Shown here piece after piece: positions 1 to 12,229 of a stretch of 64,000 nucleotides of DNA (positions within the stretch are counted from its first letter, which is position 1; the number at the start of each line of letters is the position of its first letter). A program made the translations under genes and the position numbers. This stretch comes from Panorpa germanica (lineage: Eukaryota; Arthropoda; Insecta; Mecoptera; Panorpidae), in the NCBI GenBank assembly GCA_963678705.1, contig OY783218.1, positions 6,768,152-6,832,151 of the forward strand, written 5' to 3'. The notes under the pieces were generated by a model, which saw only the letters and a list, made by a program, of their open reading frames with translations, did no database searches and had not been told where the DNA came from.

Positions 1-639
1 ATTACAACTATGAATTGGGGTAAATATATTTTTCAATAAACTCCATCTAAAAAAAAAATACAGTTATTGAAAACATATAATGATACTGAATTAAAGGGAT
101 GAATTTTAAAATTAAATAGAAAATATTTCAAGTCTTCTATCATCGTCATATTTAGATGACCTAATTTTTAAAAATAAATTAGTAAATGTATTTACTCCGA
201 AAAGAAATATTATCATTCAGTAATATATCAAACAGGGAAACATACTATAAACGGAAATATGAATAATATGGAGTTTATTTCCACGATTCCTAAAAAAAAA
301 ATGTAATAAAACTGATAGCTTTTATATCAGGAGATTTATCGTTTTACATTATGTTATACTTACGGTTCTCAAACTGTGTACTATATCTAAGAATTAAAAT
401 ATATGCTGCTTTGCGTTTTTTTAAAATAAGCAATTATGTAAAGAATCCAATCGAAAACGGTCACACTTACACTACTTTAAATATTAAACATAAATCTATA
501 CGTATATGTAAAGCTTATTAAACATAAAAAAGTTTATTTTTTGCATAATTTTTCTAGAATAAATGAATAAAACAAAAGTTATCTTTCGACTTAAATTTAT
601 GTTTTCTGACGTTTATAAATCTTTTCATGCAAGATTATA
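1..639. other. No gene recognised
   Basis: A+T-rich, no coding pattern, splice-ready exon or repeat with a partner in the window. Confidence 0.6.
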
Positions 640-1545
640 TTATTATTATTATTTATTATATTAATTGTGTGCCTTTCGGCTTTACAATCTACATTATTAT
701 ATTTCTTAATGCATTTCATATAAATTCATAGTTAAAAACTAAACTTAAACTATTCTAGACTATTACTACTTCGAGTAGTACTTTCTGTTTCTTCCTTTCT
801 TGATCCTCTCTCTTCATGTCCCCTACTCTTCCTTTATTCACACCAATTCCTGCTTCTCCTTCCTTATTGCCTGTATCTTCATCTATCACCTCTTGCCTTC
901 CATGTCTCCTCTCGACACACCCTCTATTATCTTTTCACTATCCCTCCTGCCTTCTCTCTTCGTTTTCACTTCTCCACTTTTGTCTATTACAAACATAAAC
1001 ACTCTATCTTTACTATTTCCTCTTGACTCTCTCACTTTACTATTTCTTCTTGACTCTCTTTACTATATTATTATTGTCTCTATCTCCGTCATCCACCTCT
1101 TGTCCTTATCTCCTTTCCGCAAATCATCTATTTTTCTGGACTGAAGTTTAACTGTTTCCTCGCTACTTCTTTCTTTCTCCTGCTTCCCTTCACTGCCTCT
1201 TTTAGTACTTCCTCTCTCTTCATGTTCCTTATGCAACCCAGCTACGAGCTTATTTATTGTCCTGTTTTTTCTTTCCTTTTTTCTATTTCCACCATCCACC
1301 TCTTTCCTTCACTGCCTCCCTTTAATAGCTGGCCAATATTCATTTCGCTCACTACTTTTTCCTTACACTCAAACTTAATGTGCTCCAGTGTTTCGTCCTC
1401 CGTTCCGCACACTCTTCACTTTCTTTCCTCACTACTTTCCCAGTATCTGTTTCCTTTTTCCTCATTTACCAATCTAAACCTTGCTGTCCTTCTTATGTGT
1501 TTTATATCTTTTTCTATTAGGTACTGAGGTATATATTAGGAGAAG
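640..1545 (-). pseudogene. Decayed non-LTR retrotransposon 3' end (family R, C-x2-C finger)
   Basis: The minus strand encodes broken pieces of the C-terminal part of a reverse-transcriptase polyprotein. They resemble the better preserved copy at 5945-6345 (IGQLLKGG.., KRWM.EI). The plus strand looks pyrimidine-rich because the element is purine-rich, and the long plus-strand ORFs here are by-products of that. The 3' end, read on the minus strand, has the motif TTGTAAAGCCGAAAGGCAC and then an A/T microsatellite at about 640-665. Multiple frame breaks mean no function. The exact clade is not determined. Confidence 0.7.
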
Positions 1546-2945
1546 ATTATATAATGTTGCATATAAAATTAATATGCTAGTATAAGATTTTTAATGTCTT
1601 TTGCGTTTATTCAATAACAATGTAACTTAATTATGTTAAACTTCGGTAAATAAGAAAACATAACGTTATGTAAAACATATAAAAGTACGTAAAAATTATA
1701 TACTACAGAGATGAAATAAATTTGTTCCATGGCTGGCAAAATAAATATACTCACCGATAAAAATAAATAAAGCTAGATAGCTCACAATTGCCTTTGAAAT
1801 CGCAGTAATATAATAAGAGGAGAGAAATATTTGACAATCTGTGGGCCATTACACTTCAATATATAAACCAGGTTCATTAATTTTGTTTCAATATAATTAT
1901 GTAATGGAAATATTTGACAGAAATCAAACAATAGAAATACCAATTATTGTAAAACATTTTTAACCAATTTCTTTATTACATAAACAAAATAGAAATACAT
2001 ATTCGAAATTGTATAACAAAAATAGTGTACTAGCAAAAAAAAGTATTGCTTCATTCTGGAAAATCAATGATGTAATTTACGGATGGCCCATAATAGTATA
2101 TTTGCTTTTGATCATTTTCAATGTAAATGGATACATTTTTTATATGCGAGGTTTTTTACAGTTTTACAGAAAAAACAAAAATAGTTTTCGAAAAACTTAC
2201 ACTTTTAACTATAGATTTCTAAGTACTAATTAGACTAAAAGCAGCATTGGTTCTACTGGCGCAAAATTTATTTTACTGTAGATAATAAGTAAAGCAAAAT
2301 ATTGCATAAATATAAAGTTTTGTGTGTTGCGGGATAAATATATAACGAAAAGGACATATGTCACAGAATCTAATTGTGTTTAACCTAAATTATATTACTT
2401 AAATAAATAAAATCTACACGCTACATTCCTCGTAGTAGATATGAATATTAAATAAATAAGGGCAGTAGCTTTTCATTTAATAATTATGTATCTGTCAACC
2501 CTTTTATTATAGTTTTCACGCTTTTCTATTTCACAATTAGTAGAGGGGTGAGTGCATGATTTCATATCACGTTACTGCGCTAACTACGTGAGCATTCTAT
2601 GAACGTGTTCATAGAATGCCATATGATAGAACTGACATTAGACACACGTCGGATTTATATTACATACTCGTACAACAAAACACATTGTATATATGGTATA
2701 TGGTATTAACGCAGGAGACTTTATTTGTATTAATAAAAATACTTGCGTGTATGAGATTATACATATGTGTGCAACGAGCTAGATTGTTGTATACTTCACT
2801 TTAGTCATTGCGTGACATGCCCACGTCAAATATATTGTATTTGTAAATGGTTTAACAGTATAGGAATGATAGTCATGTACTGTCAAGGGTGTAGAAAGTA
2901 GTACACTGATGGATTAACAGTAGAACTGTGACTGAATTCAGTTAA
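1546..2945. other. No gene recognised
   Basis: The two small + frames (2009-2233, 2616-2804) have no recognisable domain and A+T-driven composition. Near 2580-2620 a small palindrome GAACGTGTTCATAGAATGCC with CATTCTATGAACG precedes one of them. Confidence 0.5.
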
Positions 2946-3300
2946 TTTTTTAATTTCCCGCGCAGCTTCCGTGAACTGCCATCTATTAATAGACTAATGT
3001 CAAATTTTGAGTAAGCCGTGATTGCGATTGAGTGTGTAATCACCATTGCACCCGTAGCCTACGACTATTGTCTTCTTTCAAACCTGAAAAAGGGCTTGGC
3101 GGTAAGAGATTTGGGTCTAACAAACAGGTCATCATTGGAATCACTAAAACAAACGCCAATTTTAAGGGCATTGATAAAACCTGTTATTTGAAAGGAATAG
3201 AAAAAATTTAAAAACGCTGGACTAAAATTATAGAGACTACGATGACAAATAAGGCGCTTTTTTGCCGGAAAAAAATATCTTTATTGAGAAATAAAAAAAT
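2946..3300 (+). mobile_element. Mariner-derived non-autonomous element, copy A
   Basis: The element opens with a segment containing CCCGCGCAGCT and CCATCTATTAATAGA, which recurs in the copies at 18080-18535 and 58690-59052. It then passes straight into degraded mariner transposase C-terminal coding sequence (YDYCLLSNLKKGL, aligned with DYFLFPNLKKRL in copy B). It ends in AATATCTTTATTGAGAAATAAA, matching the other copies. There is no intact frame and the catalytic core is absent. Confidence 0.7.
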
Positions 3301-3750
3301 TATAGGTGTTTCGCATTTACACATTTTATTATGAGAGGAAGTTTCTAATTTTATGTTTATCAATACGAAGAAGTATATGTTTCATTATCTGGTCCACAAA
3401 GTACTATCTTCCTTTTATAAAGGCGTTGCAAGTATGTGAACTTTCTTGGAGACATACATCTTCGTGCTTAATGTACAAGGTCGTTATATTATTATACTAT
3501 TATATTATACAATTATATTATACAGTTATTAGGCCCAAAAAAGCGACTTTTAAATGTATTAATGTAAAAATTAATGTACTCATATTATAGTAACTTTTAA
3601 CTGTATTTTAGCATTTTTATATTTGTAAAATTTATAATTTTAAAGCTGCTATAGCTGATCTCCCGCAGCTGTATATATCTGGACAGAATCATCTAAAATG
3701 AAAAAACCAAACGGATTTCGTTAAAGTAATGTATAAGCAAAATAAATTTA

Positions 3751-4021
3751 GACGACACAGTGGGCGAGAGCATTGATGCTTGACGCCGACTGCTGTGTCT
3801 TCGGGTTCGATCCCCGGACCAGATATATATTTTCTGGGTTTGGTTATTATGAACTTATATTGATTATGGTCATACATAATCGTACACTATTTAGGCAGTG
3901 GTGTAGCCCACATATATGAGGCCACGACACCATAAATACTGCCAACATTGAAGGAGGTCGTCGGTGATAGGACTCAGCATCGGAAATAGGCCGACGTTAA
4001 ATAAAAAAAAAAAAAAAAAAT
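3751..4021 (+). mobile_element. tRNA-derived SINE (family A) with target-site duplication
   Basis: A 271-bp element with an A-box-like start (GTGGGCGAGAGC), a near-consensus pol III B box GGTTCGATCCC at 3804-3814, a tRNA-unrelated body and a 3' A-tail. An 11-bp direct repeat AAATAAATTTA flanks it at 3740-3750 and 4022-4032, as expected for LINE-driven insertion. A diverged relative of the body lies at 53985-54160. It does not fold as an intact tRNA gene. Confidence 0.8.
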
Positions 4022-4032
4022 AAATAAATTTA

Positions 4033-5139
4033 TTTGGCAAAATGATGGCTTCTCAAAAAAAAAACCGATTTTTGACCAACATTTTAGCCTTCAATTATAC
4101 ATAATAAAAAAGAGAAACTTGTGTTAAAATTTGAAGAGTGATCAGTACAGCCGTTTCTGAGAAATTTTGGTAACCGATTTTAAAAACACAGTTTTCAGAA
4201 AAACTCATTTAAAGTTTCAAAAGCACTATTTTTCAACTTGCATGACTTCAAAAATAATCGCTGGATTGATTTGAAATATTCTCTGTGCATAATTAAATAT
4301 AAGAATCTTTTTTTAACAAATAATGCCATTCCGATTAAAACGCACTTAAACAAATAATACATTGCTATCAAATTGTTTCCGATTTTTCAAGTTTACAGAT
4401 ATCTAACTACTAGTTTTTTGTTATCTGACCCTTACTTTTATGACATCTTGTTTTATTTTATGATATCTTAAATCCTACTCATAAAATGTTTTCACATTTT
4501 ATTAGTACTCACTCAGACCAATTGTCAAATTCTCGAGTTTCCTTTGTGGTCGATCAAGATTACTCGCGGGCATTGAACGCCGAAACGACAAAACTCCCCC
4601 GCCCACATTATTATGTAGTTAACAACGTAGGAGCTTATTTCGTATCTAAATGCATAGATTAGAGAAGTAATATTAGGGTTAGAACAGAATTAGACAACGA
4701 TATCGTCTACGAGTATATAAAATTTGAAATGTTTACTCATACCATTAAATGTATGATATGAATGACCTAGATTCCATGGGGCTATTTCGGTTCGCCTTTC
4801 TATAATTCTATTGCAAATTTAATAGTAGTTTACTATGGTAGAGAAAGGTATCATCCACTGATACCATCAACAACTAAAATTATCATTGGAATTTACAACT
4901 ATTAATAAATATAAATATCCACATTATATTTCTCCTTACTCCCATACTAGAATTGAGTCTTTGCGACATCTTACTTTTTCGTAGATTCATTTGTCGCATT
5001 AGCACACTTCAACATAAGAGAAAGTTTATATTTTATTTTGTATCAAAACATACGAAAGAGCTTTTAATAAAAATTTAGGATTTTAATGCACCCTTTCCAA
5101 AATGCAAGTGTACTCGTAGCCACACATACATTGAAGAAT
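4033..5139. other. No gene recognised
   Basis: Intergenic or intronic A+T-rich sequence. 4030-4400 has the texture of a TE-derived repeat but no second copy here. A slightly richer island lies at 4540-4620. Confidence 0.5.
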
Positions 5140-5785
5140 GAATTGTAGATGCCTGAAAAAGAGTATTTTGAAAGGAATGGAATGGCGACAGAGGAGGCAG
5201 AGAGAAGGAGAGAAGAAGTCACGAGTGTGGAAGAGGAGATAAGGAATAGAGACAGAGAGATACAACAACAGGAAAGAAGTGAAAAAATTCGAGCAATTAC
5301 AACAAAAGATATAAAAGGATTTGGGAGAAGGAGATACCAGAATACTTAAGAGAAAAATACAGAAAAAAACATAAGAAGGATTGCCAGATTCAGATTGGGA
5401 AACGAGGAGAAAGGAAACAGATACTGGGCAAATAGCGATTGAAGCATATTAAGTTTTCATGTGACAAAAAGGTAATAAGCGAAAAGAATATTGTGCAGTT
5501 ATTAAAGGGAAGAAGTGGTTGACGTAGATAGAGAAAAGGAGCGAGGAAAGACAAGGAATGGCAGAGTAGAAACAAGAGGGAGAGTAGCAGGAGCTGCGAA
5601 ACAGTAGCGGTAACAGTTTGGTTTTTATTTTTATAGGGATACTTTTTTTTCCTTTTGGAAAAAAGAAGTGAGAATGTTTAGATATAATAAGGATCAAAAT
5701 TGAATTAAGCACAATGATATCTAAATAAATGAGTTAAGGCACAAGAATGTAGTGCCAAATGGCAAAAGCATTAAAAATAAAAATA
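5140..5785 (+). pseudogene. Decayed non-LTR retrotransposon 3' end (family R)
   Basis: A frame at 5149-5349 encodes a highly charged helical segment (TEEAERRREEVTSVEEEI). After a break, sequence matching RRIARFRLGNEEKGNRYW of the other family R copies follows, then a degenerate finger region. The tail contains GCACAATGATAT, shared with the copy at 50740-51345. Frameshifts and stops separate the parts. The element lies just upstream of an oppositely oriented copy at 5945-6345. Confidence 0.65.
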
Positions 5786-5944
5786 TATATAATCATTTAT
5801 TAATAATCAATTCCAATCGAATATTTATATTGTCAGGTCTCTTAACCGATCTGTATGTATCGAAAGTCTAATGGCGAATCTCCAAGTGTTGTGTCGCTAA
5901 AGCCGAAACCATCAGTGTTACTCGTGCCACTAATGTTATATTAT

Positions 5945-6345
5945 TTATTGTTTATTGTTCGCCTTTCGGCTTTACAATCTACATTCTTAATACATACTTC
6001 AAATTACAATTAAATTTACATTATTCTCCACCAGCTTATTTATTCTCCTGTTTTTTCTTTCCTTCTTACTATTTCCGCCATCCACCTCTTTCCTTCACTG
6101 CCTCCCTTTAATAGCTGGCCGATATTCCTTTCGCTCGCTACTTTTTCCTTACACTCAAACTGCTCAAAGTGCTCAAAGTGCTCCAGTGTTTCGTCCTCCG
6201 CTCCGCACATTCTACACTTTCTTTCCTCACTCTTTTCCCAGTATCTGTTTCCTTTTTCCTCATTTCCCAATTCAAACCTTGCTGTTCTTCTTATGTGTTT
6301 TATGTCTTTTTCTATAAGGTACTGAGGCACATTATTTTCCCATAA
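5945..6345 (-). pseudogene. Non-LTR retrotransposon 3' end (family R), best-preserved finger
   Basis: The minus-strand frame 6040-6330 starts MPQYLIEKDIKHIRRTARFE and continues through LGNEEKGNRYWEKSEERK to a zinc-finger-like CRMCGAEDETLEH...FEC, then IGQLLKGG and KRWMAEIVRRK. Such a C-x2-C...H...C finger downstream of the reverse transcriptase is typical of several non-LTR clades. Compared with EHIKFEC in the 13.7 kb copy, the finger here has an in-frame tandem expansion (EHFEHFEQFEC). The 3' end at about 5945-5985 carries the GCCGAAAGGC motif. The element is 5' truncated. Confidence 0.75.
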
Positions 6346-7774
6346 CCTTTCCCACTAATGTTATAATTATAGTTAATTAATGAATTAGTTGAACTGTGAC
6401 ATACATATCCGAGTACCGTAGAATCGACTAACACAATGTTGTAATCAAAACCCTATCTTTCCTATATAACCTCATTAAGCTTCTATATTTTTTATGCATA
6501 AAAATATAATTATGTTTATAATATCAGTGCCATAGAATAAATTATAAATGTTGAATCAATGTGGTCACGTATAACGATTCCTCGACAACAATAAAACTGT
6601 TTTTGTTATTATTATTGTATATAATCGCATTAAATAATGAACATATTACCATTTCTAGGGTCATGTTGTTTTCACATAACACGTGACGTATTATATCATA
6701 ATATTAACATAGAAATTATATAAAATATAAGTTTAACCTGTCAAGCGCAGTGGGCGGGCTCAACACGTGCGCATATCATTTAATTTATTTACAAAACAAT
6801 TTCATAGAGCATGTCTGTAAGTGATTATCTTAGAAGTAATTTAAATACGAAAATTTATTTTGTAAACAAAGAAAAATGGTGGTGGTGATGCCACCTTGCA
6901 CGCGGAAGGAAAGACTTTTTGTACGTTGTCATCATATTCATCTGCAGAACACTAGGGTTCTAATTTGTTACGTTAATAGGGATCCACAAAAGACGACGCA
7001 AATCGAATTAATCATTTCATATACTGCAATTGCGTTAGCAGTTTCGCACGCCGGAAAACTGACAACGGTTTTAAGTTATTCGAAAGAAAGTGGCGGCCAA
7101 ATTACTAGATCGTTTACACATGATTAAAAATAGTCATTTTCCATCCAAATCATAATTTTTAGCTCAATTTCACCACATAATATAAATATTAAAAAATGGT
7201 GACACGGCTTTCAAAAACTTAGTGTATATAAAAGAATCTTTTCTGTAACTATTTCAAAAAGAAAATTATCAAAAGGATACCTATATACGAAAATATTTAA
7301 ATAAAACCAGTAAGAAACAGTAAATGTAGCTGGCAATGTTGTAAATGCCAATTTGAGCGGGAAATTCAAAATCGGAATAAATGTTATATAAAATATAACA
7401 ATTTATTTGTCAAAAAAACAAATCACGCATGCGTCAACACACGTAAATTTACAGAGTTGCCAAATTTATTATTCCTTTTTCAAAATATTTAATTTGAATT
7501 TAAATTGAATTAATATAAATTTGATATTAATTATAAGTAATTTTTAATTTATTAAACTATTATATGCATAAAAAATCATTTTAACAAGCAAAAGCAGTTT
7601 AATAAGGAGTTGTAAAATTCATTTTCAAAGGTACAGTCCCAATATTTGCTCGTCCATCATGTACTTCGTATTTTGCATTTCGTATTACCGAGAGAAAAAC
7701 TTTTTGCATTGACGGTACGTCCTGTACCTCCTTAAAACAATATATACATTTATAAACATTTGTAATACATAATT
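6346..7774. other. No gene recognised
   Basis: The only longer + frame (6876-7127) has no family pattern. The rest is A+T-rich. Confidence 0.5.
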
Positions 7775-7900
7775 TATTATTTTTTAGACTGCTGCTTTCA
7801 AATATCTGCTTATAGTCTTCAGGCATATTACAGTTTTGTTTGCGCGATGAGTCTTTGGAGCATTAAAGAAGAATATGTTTTATTTATATTGTTAAAAAAG
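7775..7900 (-). pseudogene. Short non-LTR fragment (family N, NMPEEY motif)
   Basis: On the minus strand the sequence reads as degraded TVKHILL.CS... followed by NMPEDYKQIFESS. This matches NMPEEYRQMFESK at 27.2 kb and NMPEEYKHKFESR at 13.1 kb. The similarity stops soon afterwards; the rest of the minus-strand frame to 7599 is not recognised. Confidence 0.5.
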
Positions 7901-8602
7901 ACATATAATTTTCCTATTACTTTTAAGTATTGCTAAAAGAAATGTGTAATTCCTGCTAAGTCAAAATCACTAAGAAGGACTTATTCAAAAATGTCAGAAT
8001 GAGGTGAATACTAAACTCTGGATTATGTGATAATACAAATCAAAGGAGCTTTAAAATGTAAAAACCTTAGCATATATAAATGTAAAACTTGTTAAGTAGA
8101 ATTGCGATAAGTAAATAAATAAAATATCCTGAGGGGTTCACATATAAACGCAAGAACACATTTTTACGGGAAGAATAATTAAGGCTTGCACTATTTTCCA
8201 CACCGAGTTATATGTAGTTTTGTTTATATTTTAACGATTCAAGGCGGACCTATAATTGTAGAAAAAATATATCCCAATATTGAGAATGATGATGACAATA
8301 GATACCGATCGTTTCAAGTGTCAGGAATAATTAAGATTCACTAATTACAAATCATAAGCCGAACGTAATATTGGTACAATAGTATTTATTAACAAATATA
8401 TGAACTGTATACAAAACAAGATGTAACTCAATCTACGATTATATTACGAATGTCGTCTGCAGTGCCTTGTACCAGATTCTAAAAGAGTCGCACCGTTTCC
8501 AAGGCTCACTCTCGAGGTCTACAGCAGACCAGTGTGGATTCTAAAGTTGTTTATGTTAAGATACGACTGAAGCACGGCCAGAGTATCACTACGGAGTCTT
8601 AA

Positions 8603-8965
8603 GCCGGTTTTTCTGAACAAAAACACCGATGTTTACACCAAAGAGACAGTTCTTAACACATTTTTGTCTTTAAAAACTGTTTTAGTAAACAAAACACATT
8701 CCCATATGGAGTCGCTAAGATCAAAGAAAAACACGTTTGTTCTTGATTTTTAGTCTGCTTGATTTGAACACACAGTTTTGTTTTTTGTGAACATTTGCGC
8801 TTGTCAGTTGTTGTTTATCATGTTTATAATTTTTATGGGACACAGAAAAATACTAAAAACAAAACCAGCCTGTTCAATGTGAACAGTCTGTTTTCGAAAA
8901 ATAGAACTGTTTTAAAATAAAACAAATCATGTTTTTGTTTTGTTTTTTGAAAACAAAACTGTTTT
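8603..8965. mobile_element. Relic of the PIF/Harbinger-like MITE found at 14126-14819
   Basis: It aligns with the 14.1 kb element through AGCCGGTTT, TTCTGAACAAAAACA, TGTTTACACCAAA and GCTTGTCAGTTGTTGTTTA. The left end has lost part of the terminal repeat and the right end lacks the final TIR. Its value is as an empty site: the point where a second MITE is inserted at 14378 is intact here, at about 8801-8815. Confidence 0.65.
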
Positions 8966-10074
8966 CAAAACTTGACTAACACATGTATTCGGCAAATTTA
9001 TATGCTATATGCATTCTAAGTTTCTTTGGTTGTTTGGTTTTTTTTAGTACAATGACAATCAGGCGGACAAGATCAAAGATGTAGGTTTATGTTGTATGTA
9101 AGAGAGTCTGGCTAATCCTTTAATTACAGCTGCAGCAATTTCAACGTCTGTCGTAAGCTGCTTTATTAACTCATTCACAAGTATCACATAACGAGATCGT
9201 TGCAGTTTAGACCCAAATTACCTGACATTAAATTACCTGTCACTAAATTACCTAGAATTCGGTGTATGCATTACATAGAATATAATTTTAAACCATATAA
9301 ATCACACAGCATTCCTCAATGAATTTCCTAGTACAATGTCCTATTTTCTCCAAGTCCGGAGTGCATTGCATCCTGGTAACTCAAATGTGTGGCATATTGA
9401 ATAAGTACCTTGGTGGGCTCTCGACATTCAGAACTGGCCTCTAGTAGTTGCCACTTGACTTACCGACATGACAGCACACAGTAACCACTCACCCAAAGTA
9501 CTCCCCTTCCTCTTCTACATCCAGCCAACATCACCGCACGAAAGCACACTCTAAATACCCTTCCCTTTACCACATTTCACATATAATCAATTACCATCCA
9601 GTGCCATTATGTGCGTGTAATTGTTTATAGTGTTATTGTAGTACGGATAATATATTAGATTACGCGAGCGAGACTGTTTTGTAAATAATTTATGCTAATT
9701 ATAATTATTCAAATAATTATTTTGTTTGTGATTTGTTTGTTCTCGTAGTATTTAGTCATTTAAATACTAATGTTAGGTTTCTAACGGTAATCTATAGGGG
9801 AATGTTAATTTAAGCGTGAAATATAAGGTTGGTTATGGTTTCGTGCTCAGTGATAGCGTTAAAACAATATTATCTTCGCACGATATGGAAAAAGAATTTT
9901 AAAAATGCTACGCCGTGTATAAGAATCAACACTCCTTTAAAAAATATCACATTAAGGATTTTTACGGACATGTACTTTGAAACTTTTCTGGATTCTTTAA
10001 AAACATCAGAAACTTGTTATTTTAAAATACGTTCAAATTTTACATTTATGTAAAGAAAGAGTGTGCAAAATTTC
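8966..10074. other. Unassigned; one less A+T-rich island
   Basis: 9340-9600 is less A+T-rich than its surroundings but has no open frame or repeat partner in the window. Confidence 0.45.
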
Positions 10075-10265
10075 AAAAGGATCGGTGCATTAAATTTTGA
10101 GCTAGAGAGGACACCAACTCTGAAAAAGGTAAGTGTGTGAAAAACTTGTTTAAAAGTTTCAAAGAAAGACGAAACCAGACCAGATAGGTGAAGACTTAAA
10201 ACTCTATATCTACGACAGTTTTACTACAATCGACTTCTAATTTTCACACAATAAACTTAATATGT
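10075..10265 (-). repeat. Fragment of unclassified interspersed repeat Z
   Basis: Reverse-complement match to the start of the repeats at 55280-55870 and 57580-58125 (TTTATTGTGTGAAAATT, GAGTTTTAAGTCTTCA, AGAGTCGGTGTCC). Only about 190 bp is present. Confidence 0.6.
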
Positions 10266-10796
10266 TCCACATTAATATAAATAAATTTAAACAAATGAAA
10301 CCTTACCACTTACGGTATGTAAAGTATTAGTAGTTCCGAATTGGCAAACGCACATACAGGCGACGATCAACTGGAAAGAAATGAATTCAAATTTCGAAAA
10401 TACGCGCGTATTTGAATGCAACGTTGTTTCAAAATTTCAAGTCAATCGATAGACTACTTTTCGAGTTTGACGAGCACGAACATACGCATGCTGAATTTTT
10501 ATGTACAGTTTTATTAGTTAAATTAAATTGCTTCTCCACCATATTCTACAGATTTAACACTTGTGATTTTTTCTTTGTTTCTACACATGAACTAATGAAT
10601 GCGGGCCTGATGAAAATATCTATACCAGTCATAGTTTAGGACCCCCGGTTGAGAATATATTTCTAATATGTTTTGTATCACGTTTTTAATATTTAGAAAG
10701 TCAGTTTGAAAACTATATTTAAAGTAGGATATACCTACTTTAATATGTATACAGGCTTTTTAAATGCAGCGTAATCTGGAGGTAACGGTATTCTAT

Positions 10797-11005
10797 CCCA
10801 GTAAACAATTTTATAAAGTGTCTGTTTTGTGACGTTTTGTATCACTATTGCACTTCATTTATAGTTCGCATCAACTTTATCCGATAAAATTCCTTTATCC
10901 TTTTACTGATAAAATAGACATTTCATATGAATGAACTCTTTTATAAGAAAAAGATCATACGCATCTTCAATATGATGGAAAAGAGGCTCCAAAATGTTTG
11001 CTGGG
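10797..11005 (-). mobile_element. CCCAGTAAAC MITE, copy C (internally shortened)
   Basis: It begins CCCAGTAAAC and ends GTTTGCTGGG. The interior matches the reverse complement of the 254-bp copies at 13403 and 14378 (TATAGTTCGCATCAACTTTATC; GATCATACGCATCTTCAATA in parts). It has diverged and is about 45 bp shorter. No convincing target duplication is left. Confidence 0.65.
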
Positions 11006-11877
11006 GTGTAACAAATTATAGATAAAGAGTTAATCTTTCTAGTCACAAATTTCTCTTAGAAAGAAGCACAGATCTTCTAAACATAATGTTAAATATAAAC
11101 CTAATAATGATGCAATATAATTAGTAATGAATATATTTACAATACCGAAGAAGTTTCACTTCATAATCATTATCAAGGGTCTTAGAAAGCAACATAATAA
11201 TAGAGTGTACTTCACTATGTTTGAATTATTGCTAAGTATTTAAATTAAGCAATGCCTTAGTATGCGTGATGACTAAAATACCGGACAACCACACTAAAGG
11301 ATCGTGTGGAATGGTTAAACGTACATCCGGTAAGACCCCAAATAGTCTGAATGACTTGACGGAACGGAGGGGTCCGAACTCTGACCTCTGACCCTAAGTT
11401 TCAACCCAGCTAAAGGATGGACACGTATTTCAATCATACTCGGAGCATGACCGATGGCTACGACTAGGGTTGCCACTACGGATACGATACCCAAATTATT
11501 CTTGAAGCTTTAGCCCAGTATAATATTACCTGTGGAATTCACCAATAATTATATACGTTAGTTAGTCACACTTTAGTTTTAACTGGTTCATTTTATTGCA
11601 TTGAGAATGCGTTTAGTCCGTAGTAGCTGACAATTTTGATAAGCTCATTCTTTCACGTATTCTATTAGTGTATCACACATTTTAATTGTTTTAATTCTGA
11701 CTTGCAATGTTTTAACGAGGGGAACAATATTGATAAAGGAATAGTGTGCCAGTAGAGAGTGTAATTTTATAATTTGTTTTACTCGTATCTTTAAGTTTTC
11801 TATGATAAAAGGGTTGTCTTATGGAGCATATACCTAGTAATTTCATGTCGATTCTAAATCCTTACCTAGAATTATTA
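11006..11877. other. Unassigned; GC-richer island at 11270-11490
   Basis: The island contains ACGGAACGGAGGGGTCCGAA and CTGACCTCTGACCC. It has no open frame and no partner here. It is probably part of a transposon not otherwise represented. Confidence 0.4.
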
Positions 11878-12212
11878 TCTTAATATATATAAATTACGTG
11901 TCACGTTGTTCCTCCGCGATGGACGCCTAAACTACTAAACCGATTTTAATCAAATTTGTACACCGGGTGCAGTTTGATCCAACTTGAAAGATAGGATAGC
12001 TTACATCTTAATTTATGATTGCAATATCTATTAATTGTCTATTAATTATCTGTATATGACATCTGACATCTGGCGACGATGATGGCGACATCTGTTGACT
12101 AGATTGAGTAAATATTCTGTTGACTAGATTGAGTAAATATTCAATAGATGGCGCTATGTAATGTAATATGACAAAAACGTTAGTCACAGCAACGCGTGGC
12201 CGGGACAGCTAG
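11878..12212 (+). mobile_element. Non-autonomous Helitron, + orientation
   Basis: It starts TCTTAATATATATAAATTAC preceded by host A, and ends CCGGGACAGCTAG followed by host T. The ends are therefore 5'-TC and CTAG-3' (a CTRR end) in an A|T target, without target duplication: the Helitron signature. A second, inverted copy at 25589-25909 has the same ends and the same A/T flanks. This copy carries an internal tandem duplication of about 28 bp near 12091-12147 (TCTGTTGACTAGATTGAG twice). There is no coding capacity. Confidence 0.75.
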
Positions 12213-12229
12213 TATATTATATATACATA

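Noticed and set aside
800-1527. Several overlapping + frames rich in Ser, Leu, Phe and Pro
   Set aside because: They mirror a purine-rich minus-strand retroelement remnant. The composition and the matching minus-strand motifs explain them.
3804-3814. B-box match as a tRNA gene
   Set aside because: No cloverleaf, an A-tail and flanking duplication show a SINE instead. The B-box-like sites near 34722 and 62345 were rejected for the same reason.
6876-7127. 83-codon + frame
   Set aside because: No domain, signal or splice context; length is within chance expectation for this region.
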